From the NCBI RefSeq assembly GCF_008831285.2, contig NC_045142.1:14635354-14699353 (forward strand): a stretch of 64,000 bases of DNA, read 5' to 3'. Every line of letters begins with the position of its first letter. The stretch's first letter is position 1. The notes beneath the pieces were generated by a model. That model did not search any database, was not told where the DNA came from, and saw only the letters and a program-made list of their open reading frames with translations. The translations under genes and the position numbers were made by a program. The stretch comes from Nymphaea colorata. Lineage: Eukaryota > Streptophyta > Magnoliopsida > Nymphaeales > Nymphaeaceae. Shown piece by piece: positions 35,831-47,492 of this stretch.

Positions 35831-35840
35831 ATCTATATAG
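35831..35840 (-). promoter_or_regulatory. TATA box of the ammonium transporter gene
   Basis: CTATATAGAT on the minus strand, about 65-75 bp upstream of the start codon at 35766, preceded by a purine/pyrimidine-rich stretch. This gives a short 5' leader of roughly 40 bases. Confidence 0.5.
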
Positions 35841-36035
35841 GGAGGGGAGGTTCTTTCTCTGGTGTCCTTCGTTTCCCGAGAACTTCCAGATCATGGTGGG
35901 TCAAAACTCAAGGTGAATGATCAATAGTGGATCCCGATAGACCAAGCATATGACGTGGGACAGGCCTTTAGTATTTTGTAGGAGTTCATGGCACGTAAGG
36001 CTATGAGATTCTCGCTCCACCATGGAACCAGCCGC

Positions 36036-36148
<113 letters not shown>

Positions 36149-36394
36149 TTTTAAAAATTTGTCGTTAAAAAGGTTATAAATTATTATTAAAGTCAACACA
36201 AACCATTGTAACATAACATAGGCGACTTTGATGTTGTAGAGTGTCGGATACTACCGTAGTCATTAAATTTATGTTAGCCACATTTATAATGCAAAAATAG
36301 TTTATGATGCTTTTAGCAATAATTTATGGTGTCCTTAGGGATAAATTTTAATTTTTAATCCATTTATTAAATCTACCATAAAATAGGGTAGAAT

Positions 36395-36508
<114 letters not shown>

Positions 36509-36824
36509 GTTTTTCTCCTCCCTCTTAACTTTTTTCTAATTTTTCATGACCCTAAAATTAGTGAATTTTTTCAAACAACACACAAAAAACAAGTTTTGCT
36601 CCAATTTAGCCATTGTTTGTGTACTATTGAATCTGTGCAGATGAATTATGTGGTTGTTTTAAGAATTTAGCTCTACCAATGAACTCAAAATATTCAAGTG
36701 TAAAGATTTTAAAAAAATCAGTCTAGTAGATCAATCAATTGGGTTTGACGGCTCCTTAATTTTTTCATATTTTCAAATGAAGATTTCAGTTTTTGCCATT
36801 TTTTACTCAAAGATTTGGTGCGCG

Positions 36825-36857
<33 letters not shown>

Positions 36858-37130
36858 TGACCCTTACAAATCGTGAATCTTGTGATGATTTTCCCATTCT
36901 ACTCGATTTGAATCTTCAGTTCTTGCGTGGCCAACACGAATGTTAGCTGGAATCACGTGCAGGTTCAATGTGTTAAGATTGCGAGTTGATATGGGTGTAA
37001 CAACCAATGCGGCTTATTGAATGACATGCGGAGGTATGTCTTGACCAGAACAACACAACAATGAGAGGCGTCTAATGGTCGTCCCAAAACAGACGGGTTA
37101 ACGTTGGCTCCATTTTGAAAGGCAAAACCA

Positions 37131-37257
37131 TTGTCACCCCAACCCCTCCTTTTTTTTAAAAAAAAAAAATGCTGTTTAAAGGCAGATTATTTGTCACCCC
37201 CAACACCCAACCCCTCCTTTTTTTTAAAAAAAAAGTGCTGTTTAAAGGCAGATTATT
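37131..37257. repeat. Tandem duplication of about 65 bp
   Basis: The unit with CCAACCCCTCC, a T8A(n) run and GCTGTTTAAAGGCAGATTAT occurs twice in a row, differing in poly-A length and by a short CCCCCAACA insertion. Confidence 0.8.
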
Positions 37258-37260
37258 TTA

Positions 37261-37445
37261 AGTAGTCTATGACTGTTATACCCATGAATAAAGCACTTTT
37301 ACTCCTTATGGCGAAGGGAGGCCCTCATCCTTTATTTAATAAAAAAATAATTTATGTACAACCGGACAAAAAGGGTAAGGGAGTGCACTCTGACTACTAG
37401 GGAAAGTGTCCCAATATTACCCTCTACCAACTAGGCTAGGTTTCA
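37261..37445 (-). repeat. tRNA-derived SINE-like sequence
   Basis: Read on the minus strand, TAGCCTAGTTGGTAGAG (37438-37422) resembles a polymerase III A box (TAGCTCAGTTGGTAGAG) and GTCAGAGTGCACTCCC (37394-37379) sits where a degenerate B box would be. An AT-rich tail follows. Confidence 0.4.
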
Positions 37446-38169
37446 ACAAAAGAGAAGAAAAACAAAAAGGTTTCTTATATGAGCTTCTGCTGGATATAAG
37501 TTAATGCTCTGTTGGTATGGTTCATCTAGCTACTTGGTCCAACCGTAAGAGTGATATCTCCACACAGACTGGGAGCCTGAAGAATGATATCTCCGAGGAT
37601 TTGAAAGTGTGAATATTGGTTCATCAGGGCATAGCCAGCCCAGCTAACACTGCCTTCCTTTTACAAAAGTGAAACCCAAAAGCCATGTTTAGGTAATCCC
37701 CCTTGATCTTGGATGGCTATCTGGACACTGAACAACCTATCAAATATTATGTGCCTGGTGTCCATGTTGAAACCAATGATGAACCAAAGAGAGACTTCCC
37801 TCTGGTTGGGATTCTTAAGGGGCATTCTATCCTAGAGATCGTGGAAATCCTTCAAGATAGCCTCAACAAAAAACTTGGCAAAGGGCAAGGCTCACCATGA
37901 CAAACTCCATTCTTGAGTTCTGAGCATTGCCAATAACTAGAGGCAATGCCAAATGTCTTGAAACTAATTGATCTCCATTTTGTAACTGTCTTTTGAAACT
38001 TGGACCAAATGGGCACCTTTGTTTCGAATCAAATCTATTGAAGGATATGTCACCGACCACTTTAGTATAAAAAATAAGTTACAAAAATTTCAATATATAT
38101 AAAGGGAAGAAGCAGAGCGGCTCCAACTAGAGGGCAATTACACAAAAGAAAGCATAACAACAATGTTCA
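37446..38169. other. Unassigned sequence
   Basis: An ORF at 37703-37900 (plus, 65 codons) has no recognised match. No gene can be supported. Confidence 0.35.
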
Positions 38170-40150
38170 GACCGAGATTGACTCGAAAAATAAAGGCACT
38201 ACTGCTAACTACCCACAAATTATAAAAAATAGCATCTTTGTTAAATTTGCTTCCTAGCCATTTCCATACTTTCTTGGTCTAGCTACAATTGCTGAAGAAA
38301 TGGGGCATAATCTTTTCTTCCCTTATTTCTTTCTACATAACACACATTGATTAGTAGGGGCAATGCCATGTTTTTTCCATTTGTCCAATGTGAGTAGACC
38401 TGTTTTGACATGCTGACATGTTGATCCAGGCCAAACTTGGAGGTGCCTTAGATCTCCACAAATATGTGTTCTACTCCTTTGTAACTTTCTTAACTTTGAT
38501 ATGATCATAAACGTTAGAGCAGGTAAATTGTGAAGTGTTTGTACTATCCCAATAAATAGTATCTATTTCATCGATTAGATTGTAAGATCTAACCACTTGC
38601 TTAATCAAGGGTAGAGACACATTTTCACTGATTTGTGATCTGATGGCCTTGATATGAGTAATACTCATATCTAACTGATTTTCAACATTGAGAAAATCTT
38701 TCCTTTCAAGTGAGCGATTATCCATCCATTGAACTATTTTCTGCAAAAATAGCACATTATCTTCATGCATCTACCCATGAAAAAGGGTAACCCATATAGG
38801 TGGTAGGTATGTTTTTCATGCTTCATCCAAGAATGCCTTTGCAACCCAACTACGACCATTGTGCTTTGTGTGGAAAGTAGTAATGGTGGACTTGTCTAGA
38901 TTGCAAACCACACCAGCTTTCTCTTTGAAATCTTTGAAGGCCCGAAGTAGGCGACAAATTACCTAGGGTTTGGCTTTGCAGAAAAGGATTATATCATCTG
39001 CTAAGCCAATGCCATAAGGGCAATAAAGCTCAAAGGTTTAGGTATCTGAAGTAGGCCTTGTCTATGGTCATGCTTAAAGTTTTCTAGTAAGCATTTCCAT
39101 CACAATTAAAAAAAGGTAGATGAGATCTCCTTGCCTTAGCTCATTTTTCTCTTCAAAAACATGTCGTCTCTATAATTTATAATAACTATATAATACATTG
39201 CCTAAATATGTCATGATTTTCCTAGTCCAAAAAGTAGGAAACAAAGACACTCCATAGCATGATTCAATAAATTAAAGTTAACTCTATCACAAACTTTTAG
39301 ATAAATCAAGTTTAAGAAGCACAGACACATCGTCGTAATGTTTCAAGCTATTCACCAACTCATGTGTAGGGCTACACAATGAATCAAATCAGCTCAAACT
39401 CAACTTGAACCCGCTCGTCAAAGCTCGACTCGTTCATAAATGAGTCGAGCTCGAGGTCAAATGTATGCTTGCAATGTTGTATGAGTCGAGTTTGAGTTCT
39501 AAGAACTTGACTCGTTTAAACTCAATTTGGTTCGACTACATAATAAATGTTGAATTACAATGAGAAAATAGTTAAACAGGTAGCAACTAAATGAGTTAAA
39601 AGAAACATGACATGCTTAACATAAACAAATTGAGTTTGAGCTCAACATTGTATTGTCGAGTCGACCTTGAGCTTGTCCTATCGAGCTCGGCTTGAGTTCG
39701 GATGAGTTCAAGCTCAAGTTTTCTAATTCAAGTCAAGCACGAGCTGGCCCAATTCAAGCTTGACTTGGCTCTTGTGCAGCCCTACTAATGTGTCATAAGA
39801 ATTTGTTCATGAACTAGTTTAGAAGAGAGGAAAGTGTCTTTCTCTCATACACTGACCAATATCCTAAAAATAAACTTGTAAATGCTATTCCATATTGCAA
39901 TTATCTGGAAGTCATTAATATTATTGGCCCAATTGGATTTCAAGTTGAACATTAAGTGGAGATATTTATTTACTTTTCTGACCTCTCGATAGAAATGCTT
40001 TATGGCTTCTGTGACATCCATTCCCACTACTTCCTAGTATATTTAGAAAAACTTCAGCTAGAAAACTATCTAAGCCTGATGCTTTATTACTATTGAATTC
40101 AAAAGTTGTTTGTCATCGCCAACTAGACATCCAAGTATATCTATCTCACT
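38170..40150 (-). pseudogene. Degenerate LINE reverse transcriptase (RT to zinc-binding end)
   Basis: Non-LTR reverse transcriptase pieces read in order down the minus strand: NKASGLDSFLAEVF (about 40090), DVTEAIKHFYREVRKV and NDFQIIAIWNSIYKFIFRILV (39845-40027), ELVNSLKH and KLDLSK (about 39300-39366), ELRQGDLIYLFLIVMEML (about 39080-39160), LADDIILF (about 38985-39010, the [YFL]ADD active site), and the C-terminal zinc-binding RVT domain with WKKHGIAPTNQCVLC (38330-38380) and SSAIVARPRKYG. Many stops and frameshifts are present. A MITE at 39367-39784 splits it. It is not active. Confidence 0.8.
39367..39784. mobile_element. hAT-type MITE, 418 bp
   Basis: Terminal inverted repeats TAGGGCTACACAA and TTGTGCAGCCCTA match 12 of 13. 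Flanks CTCATGTG (39359-39366) and CTAATGTG (39785-39792) look like an 8-bp target-site duplication with one change. The interior repeats GAGCTCGAG- and CAAGCTC-type words typical of plant hAT MITEs. It lies inside the LINE RT, whose reading resumes on both sides. Confidence 0.8.
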
Positions 40151-43100
40151 AAAAGATACAAACAATTCCTCTCATTTGACTCAATAGCTCAATCACTGAA
40201 GCATGCAAATATAAAATTGTGATTTCAAAAATACCCTTGTTTCATTTTTGTTACCAAAACACATTCTAATTACACCCTTTGTTGATTTGAGAAAATGCCT
40301 GAGTCATTTCCACGGTGAAAAACATATTGTGGATGCCATCATTTCTCCAAATGTCCTTCTATCTTATTAAATCCTCTTGCTCTTTTATTTCTACAAATGT
40401 GTAACGAAGGTGGTGCTACCAAGAGAGATTCAATGCAAGGGTCATACTGGTACTCCTCCTCTTCTGCTTTCTCCTTTCTTTCTTTATCTCTTTCCCATGT
40501 TACTACTCTCTTCTCTTTCCTTGAAGTATTTAAACAAATGCTCGAGTTGCAGCTATACATAGCAAGCTACTATTATGACAATATTTTATTATTAACAAAG
40601 TTGTATGGTAAAACGGGATCAACTTAAAGCATGAGGATGAATATTTATATTGTTTATAAGGGTCACATTTGATAAAGTAAAAGAGGTTTGAGAGAACTAC
40701 ATTATTACATAAACGTACATTGATTGGTTAGGATTGAAACAACTACCAACTTTGGCATTTTTACTTTCATATTGTTACTTATGTATATTGTTGACATTTG
40801 TTGTCTTTTATGACATAATGTTCTCTAGCATCTTATATGTATATAGTGTCAAAAGCTAGTTTGATTCATAATAAAATGTTTTCATTGTTTTTGTTACTAT
40901 AAATGGTGGTCATTTTTAGCATTGTTTTTTGTGGAGTAAGTAATACTTTATGTTGTTCACATTTTTATGTAACACATTGTTATTACTTGTAATGGTTAAA
41001 TATTTAGCTAAAACTATGCCATGTGAATTGATTTGTGGATGATGACAATAAGGATGGGGAGCCAAAAGACATGGTTGTTGGAAAGTATATAAGTGACATT
41101 GTTGCAGTTGAAGGTGATGTGCTCATACTTAAATAAAGAAACAATATGTCATGGTATTTGTTGAGTAGAAGAGATTGTTTTAGTAAATATGTGCATACAT
41201 CAATGAAGCATGGGTGAGATTGATGTATCATGCATAAATTGCGGCTGTGAGTTTGATGCACATGATAATCATCTTGATGCATATAAAATAGAAAAAAATG
41301 ATCAAATAAATGTTCGTATGCTCAAACATGGCAATTGTTAATTAATACATGTGAGGATCATCTTTCTGCATGTCGACTAGAAGAAAGTGTCTTAACAGAT
41401 GGATGCATGCATGAATAGAAAAATAGTAAGTTGTATGTGCACAGGTTCACTATGATACATATGGAATAGAGGAAAGTAGTTGAATAGATATGTGCATGTA
41501 CCAAAAGGCAGTTGTGAGTTTGATGAATGCAAAATCATCTTGATGCACATGGAACAAAAAGAAGGTTCTAGAAGATACACATAAGCATGAATAACAAAAG
41601 AGTGAGTTTGATGCATGTAAGTAGATAAAAGTGTTTTAGTAGACACAAGCATGCACAAACATGACAATATTGAATCTGACTCTCCACGTGAAAGATTGGA
41701 ATTCAATGGCAGTAAATTGTTCTTAACTTCTATACAAGTATTTACTCACTAATGAGATTAGTGTCTATAATAACACATATATGTTAGAAAGAATGATTGA
41801 TAAAGAATAATAGTAAGACTAATAAAATTTAAAGATGACACAAAAGAAGTAGATGCTTTCAAGGATGAAAATGAGGAGACTTTCGAACTATATATTTGCT
41901 GTTAAGTGATTCATTGCAAATCACAAAAACTTGTTGACTCTGATGACCATCTACATGTTGAGGTTGGATCGAAAGAGAACATGTGTTTAAAAAGCAATTG
42001 GAGAGTTAGCATGTGATGATAGTATAGCTCTATGCTCGACATACAAATGCATTAGAAAGTTGGATGGTGGATACTAGAATCTATTGTTCACACCATCTAA
42101 CTTAAAGAAATACATTCAATGAATGAGAGGGTGTTATTAAGAGTTGTGAAATATATGTCTTTCTAAGCTACATTTAGAAGAAGCAAGCATGAACTCTAGC
42201 TTTTATAGCAACCCTCGATTGGATAACAATGAATATATAACAAACATATTGTAGGTAAACGTTAATGCATAGGCAAACAACAAGTGCTTCAATGATATGG
42301 TCTTCAATATCACAATGAAAATCAATACTCACCAATGGCATTTTGCACAGTTTATAAAAATAAACAATATGCCTAAAGTTACATACTTGTTGGTGTTTTT
42401 TGCGTGACCAAATGATATAAAGTTTTTTGTAGTTGTGTGCGTAGTTTATTGAGGCAATGAATGTGTTGTAGTGAAAAGGGATGGTAACGGGGAAAGACAA
42501 TACCATTTCGGGTGCCATAACATAAGTGTGGCCAAATGAACATCAACATATTTACCAGTATACATATGAAACTGTAGGAAGAATCAAGGACACAATTTTA
42601 ACCAGAAATGCAAGTTCAAGGAGTGTCTTCTCAAATATATGCTAAGGTTACAAAGTCACAGGATGAAGAGTTTCTTATCTTTATGAAGGCAAATCATTGA
42701 CAAATATCAATTATAAAACAAATTGTAGTTCCAAAGTTTGTATAAGAATAAAGAGAAGATGTCATTAGCGTATGATTGCATATATACAAAGAATGAGTGT
42801 GACATAAATCCTTAAGAAAAACCTATATTCATGTTTAATGATATTTTATTTTTTCCAGCAATATCAATTTTTTTTTTGTGAATCTTTGTTCATTGAGCTT
42901 GAAATTCACGACAGATTGAAGAGTGTACATCAAAGCTATATCAAGTCACTTTTCTACATTATATTTTACTCTAGCACAATTTGTAAAAACACTATTACAG
43001 ACAAATGACATAGTGTGCATAAGTTGATATTGCAATTCATTGAGACATTTATATTTCTGGCTATAAAATGTTACCTCCATATTGGCATTCAATGTGAACA

Positions 43101-45141
43101 AGTGTTTCTTGGTTATGACCCAACTAACAAAAGACACAAACTGTTGTTACTTTCATTTGTCCTTAGCATTTATAGTCTTTTAGATTTAGGCTAGATAGTT
43201 TGTATGATACTATCATTTTTGAGCATTTTGTGTCTAGTACAAGTAAAATTCATTTTTTATATATGCATTAAACTTACAAATTATACAAAACAATGAATAG
43301 AGAAACATATAGACATGTGAAGTTTATCACAAATTATTGTATGGGACTCCACAATCAAGCTCTTCTAATCAAGGAAAAATAGCCGATAAGAGAGCACAAA
43401 CCAAACAAACATATAACACAAAGTTATATGCACTAGCTTATGTAACCAAATAAGAATTAGTGTTAGCCTTATGTGTTAACACAAACATCACATAAGACAA
43501 AAGAATACAAACCTAGAAAAATGTATGCATACCACAACGAATTTATACACATAAAATTATTTAACCAAAATAAGAATCAAGGTCAGTTATGTACATTAGG
43601 ATGCACATCATGACACCAAATGCAAGAACAACATTCAACTTCAAGGAGATTCAATGTGTGACAATGTTCGATGGTTTCCTTATCTATCATGAACTGCCTG
43701 GAATATGCCATAAAATCATTGTAGTGCCTTATCAAAGAAACAAGTCTTAAAGTGCCCTAATTTTAGGAAAATTGATGTGCTTGTTAAAAGAATGAATATG
43801 AATGATGAAATTGAGACAAAATTTTTCTTGAACATCCTCTTTTCAGTTGAAAACCTTACATAAAATTGTTTTTTTTTTCTCAATTTTATGTCTGTCAATT
43901 GCAGTTCTTCTAGGAAAGTAGTCATTAAAGAAGAGTTGACGTTTGCCTTCATTGCAGAATTGCTAGTTAAAAGGGATGAAATTAAAGCAATAGAGTCCAT
44001 TTCTTTTTCTAAATGATGCCTCTTGAAAAATTGCAATTAATGAAAATATTGACAAAAATAAGTAGGTTTTCTCAACACCTTTAGTTACAGAGAAGATGGT
44101 GAAGAAAAACTATGTTTGAATCTTGTCATTCACATCCATTTGTAATAAAAGTTTATGAACTTTTAAAGCTAGTAGTTCTCAGTACATACTTCAAAGGATG
44201 AGTGCACATAGATGGCAATGGAGTGAACACCCTATTGTAGCATTTAAATAGGATGGATCCATAAAATAGTAAATCTATTTTTGAAATATAACAAAAACAT
44301 GTGAACATGTGAAGAGTACAAAAAGCTGATGTCTTATACTGTAGCATTCCTTTAGTGTGTTATAAACACAAAACAATATAGTTCAATCTCAACCATCCAA
44401 TGAAGGGGGAATGGGGGTCATCTTGTGTAAGAATGCAAGTACAATTAATATTAAAGAGTGACATGTTGTAATCTCAACATGACTGAAAAATGATCATTTA
44501 TCTGTTCCTACCATTTAAATTAACCTTTCACTTCTAGTAGCTAAGTATGCCTGATTATTCAGTTTCAATAAGTTTATACACTTTCATGAAATAATATTTA
44601 ACATGTTTGAACAATTTCCAATTATATGTTCCTTCCAGTTAAAGTGAACTTTTATCTCAAAAATTTAAGTTTAATCAATTGTGAATTCACATTTATCCAT
44701 TCCCAGCACTCTTTCTCGTCATGTCACTTTGATTTCTACAATTATACGTATGCAATTACGTGATGCTGCCAAACGATTTGTGAGATTAATTTGCCACCTA
44801 CAATCACTTCTTCATCCATGTGCAATCAATGACACAATCAACTTCTTGGTCTATGCTTTTTGTTTGATTTACAAATCCAAAATCGAGTTTGCATGGATAA
44901 CACTAAAGCTTCTATGATTTCTATTTGTAGAATAAGCAAGCGATTTGGCATCCAAAAACAAGTTGAGAAGGCCTCGTTTGTGAATAAGCAATGAGGGAGT
45001 GATGTGAACCCCTTACATTCCCAACTATGTAGAGAGCTGTTGGGGAACTCCATCATTCATGAAGTTTTTGAGTACTTGTTGACAACTAATATAGCTTGTG
45101 TATAATGCTAAACTATATCCCCTTTGTACAACAAGTACCAC
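40151..45141. other. Anonymous AT-rich DNA
   Basis: About 5 kb without a supported gene, tRNA or recognised transposon. ORFs are short, with no domain motifs. The stretch 41150-41680 repeats variants of GATGCA(C/T)AT and TGATGCATG words loosely, suggesting an old degraded tandem repeat. Confidence 0.4.
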
Positions 45142-46024
45142 TGTTTGCATCCCAAAATTTTCATTGGTTTTGGAGTGCTCCAGAAAAATGAGGTTTTGCT
45201 TTGAAATAGGGAAGAAGGGGACTCGCCCGTCGGTACGAGGATCGACCGTTCCCAGCGCCTTTACCGGGGGTAATCAACCCAAGGGCTATGTTTATTATTA
45301 ATGCATTTCATTTTAACTTAAACATCCTTTTAATTCTATAAGCGGTGTAGAAAATATTGAAAGTTTGATGTTTCAAACTTTTGAAAAGACTCTTGAAGAG
45401 TTGCTTGAAAATGTGAAATATTTTGAGGAAAAACTGAAATTAGTAAATATCATTTGAAAAGCTTGTGAAATTATTTTGAAATCACTTTAGTGTACTCATA
45501 AGACTTTAAGTAGGTTTGAGATTTTGCTCTAATTCGGTTACCACCTAGTTAGAGCTTCATCCCCTCTTGCTTAAGTTCTTTTGGAGATGTGCTTGTGATC
45601 ATAAGTGAAATAAAGTGGGTGAGAATGCATGGATGCATTTATCCTATATGATTGGAAGAATGTAAAACATTCCTACCACAACATTCATCTAAAGTCATTC
45701 CTACCACAACATACATCTAAGATTTTTGTTTTCGTAAATATCATATATATGAAGGAAAAGTTTTTGAAAATGGATTGGGGTTATGGACCTATCAAGCATG
45801 AATTCAATATTGGGTCATTACTTGGTTTGTGGTCTTAATGAAGTAAGTAAAAAATTGAAATCTTAAATGGTAAGATATTGAAAGAACAGAAAAGATGAAA
45901 GACTACATTTCAAGAGAGATATAGAAAATGAAAGAGAGAAAGAGATCTTAAAAATCATAAAATCATATATTTTTAAAGGAAGAGAGATACGTATTCATAC
46001 ACATATTTATATATACATATGTAG

Positions 46025-46065
<41 letters not shown>

Positions 46066-47492
46066 CTTGTAAAGATGAGGTTTAAAACAAATAGAGAAAA
46101 GAAGATCATTTTAGAAAGAGAGAGATTTAAAATGGAATACATGTACATATATTCATATATATATATACGAGAGTTTGTAAAAGTATGATAAATCATCAAG
46201 AAATAATGATAAAGAAATATATTAATGTGCACACATATGTATATAACATGTATATGCGCATATGTCTTCATGAGTATTAAAATCAAGAAATGAATTGAAA
46301 ATAGCCAACTTCAATTTTTGATGTAGGCCGGAGGGGAACTTGGGTTCATGCAAAAACCTAAGTTAAGTCTCCAAGGCCGTATTAGAGAGGTTTCTTTTGA
46401 AAATGTTTTGGAAAATATGATTTATATCTAAACATGTAATGTTATGATTTGGTTTGCCACAAGAGATATATTTCTTCCACCGTTGGGTATGGAAGAAAAT
46501 CAAGCAACACATCGAGGCTCTCTTTAGGGTTTCTAATGGGGTGATTAAAAGGAAACTAGCGTAACATGACATGCAAATGCATATTAACATGTACATATTT
46601 CGTGAAGGTTTTCCCCGGGTTGTACAAGTCCCAACCTCAAAAATCACAAGAAGAAATACCAACCCCAAACACTCACTTTCATCGTGCATTGGCTCATATA
46701 AATGGAAGATTAGAATATCATGCATGAGCATCATTTCAAGCATGAATGATGAATGAAGACAATATATCAAGTATATTTTTGGAAACAAATGAAGATATGG
46801 ATTTTGTTCCGTCTTGCTCATACTCCCGGTGCACTCAAGAGTAGCTCTTGATTCCGAATCATTTGAGCTATCATGCATGGCCATGGTGAGATGGCAAGAG
46901 GAAAATGATGATAAGAAAAGATTGCATGATATAAGCATGAACATAAAATATCATCTCATATTCTCATGCTCCCGTTGCACTTGAGCATAGCCTATTGAAT
47001 CTAAAAATATAGATTGAGGGCTATCTCATATGGCCATGGGGAGAGGAAGAAGAGAGAAAAGGATGAAATGAAAATTGAGGTTTACATACCTCGGATATGA
47101 ATGATATTGGAAATGTCATGGAGATAAGAGAAAATGAAAATAGAAATAGAGGAAGATTAAATACCTCGAATGTGATTGATATTGGAAATGATCCTTCTTT
47201 TCTTTGAATGATCTTGGACTTACCTTGAATGAAGCTCCCAAGATGTTCAAGATGAAGAGAAATGGAGAGAGAAAGAGTTTTAGAGCGAAAATTCAAAATT
47301 CGAATTTAGGATTTGAATTCAAGAGGGAAGAATTTTAGAGCTAAAATTTGAAATTTGAATTCAAGATTTGAATCCGAGAGGAAGTAGTTTTGGAGCCAAA
47401 ATTCAAAATTTGAATTCGGCTTTGGAATTTGAGTTTGGAATTCTCGATTTGGATCTAAACTTAGATTTTGAATCTAAACATTGGTTGTGACA
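45142..47492 (-). repeat. LTR copy 1 (3' LTR of the array)
   Basis: 2,351 bp. U5-like block at 45217-45288 and a short (TA)n at about 46028-46060. Its left part differs from the other copies at many sites (for example near 46170-46250, 46365 and 46577); its right part is the same as LTR copy 2. Confidence 0.8.

Noticed and set aside
41150-41680. CRISPR-like or tandem array in the GATGCAT-rich stretch
   Set aside because: Spacing and units are irregular, and a plant nuclear context makes CRISPR implausible; at most a degraded tandem repeat.
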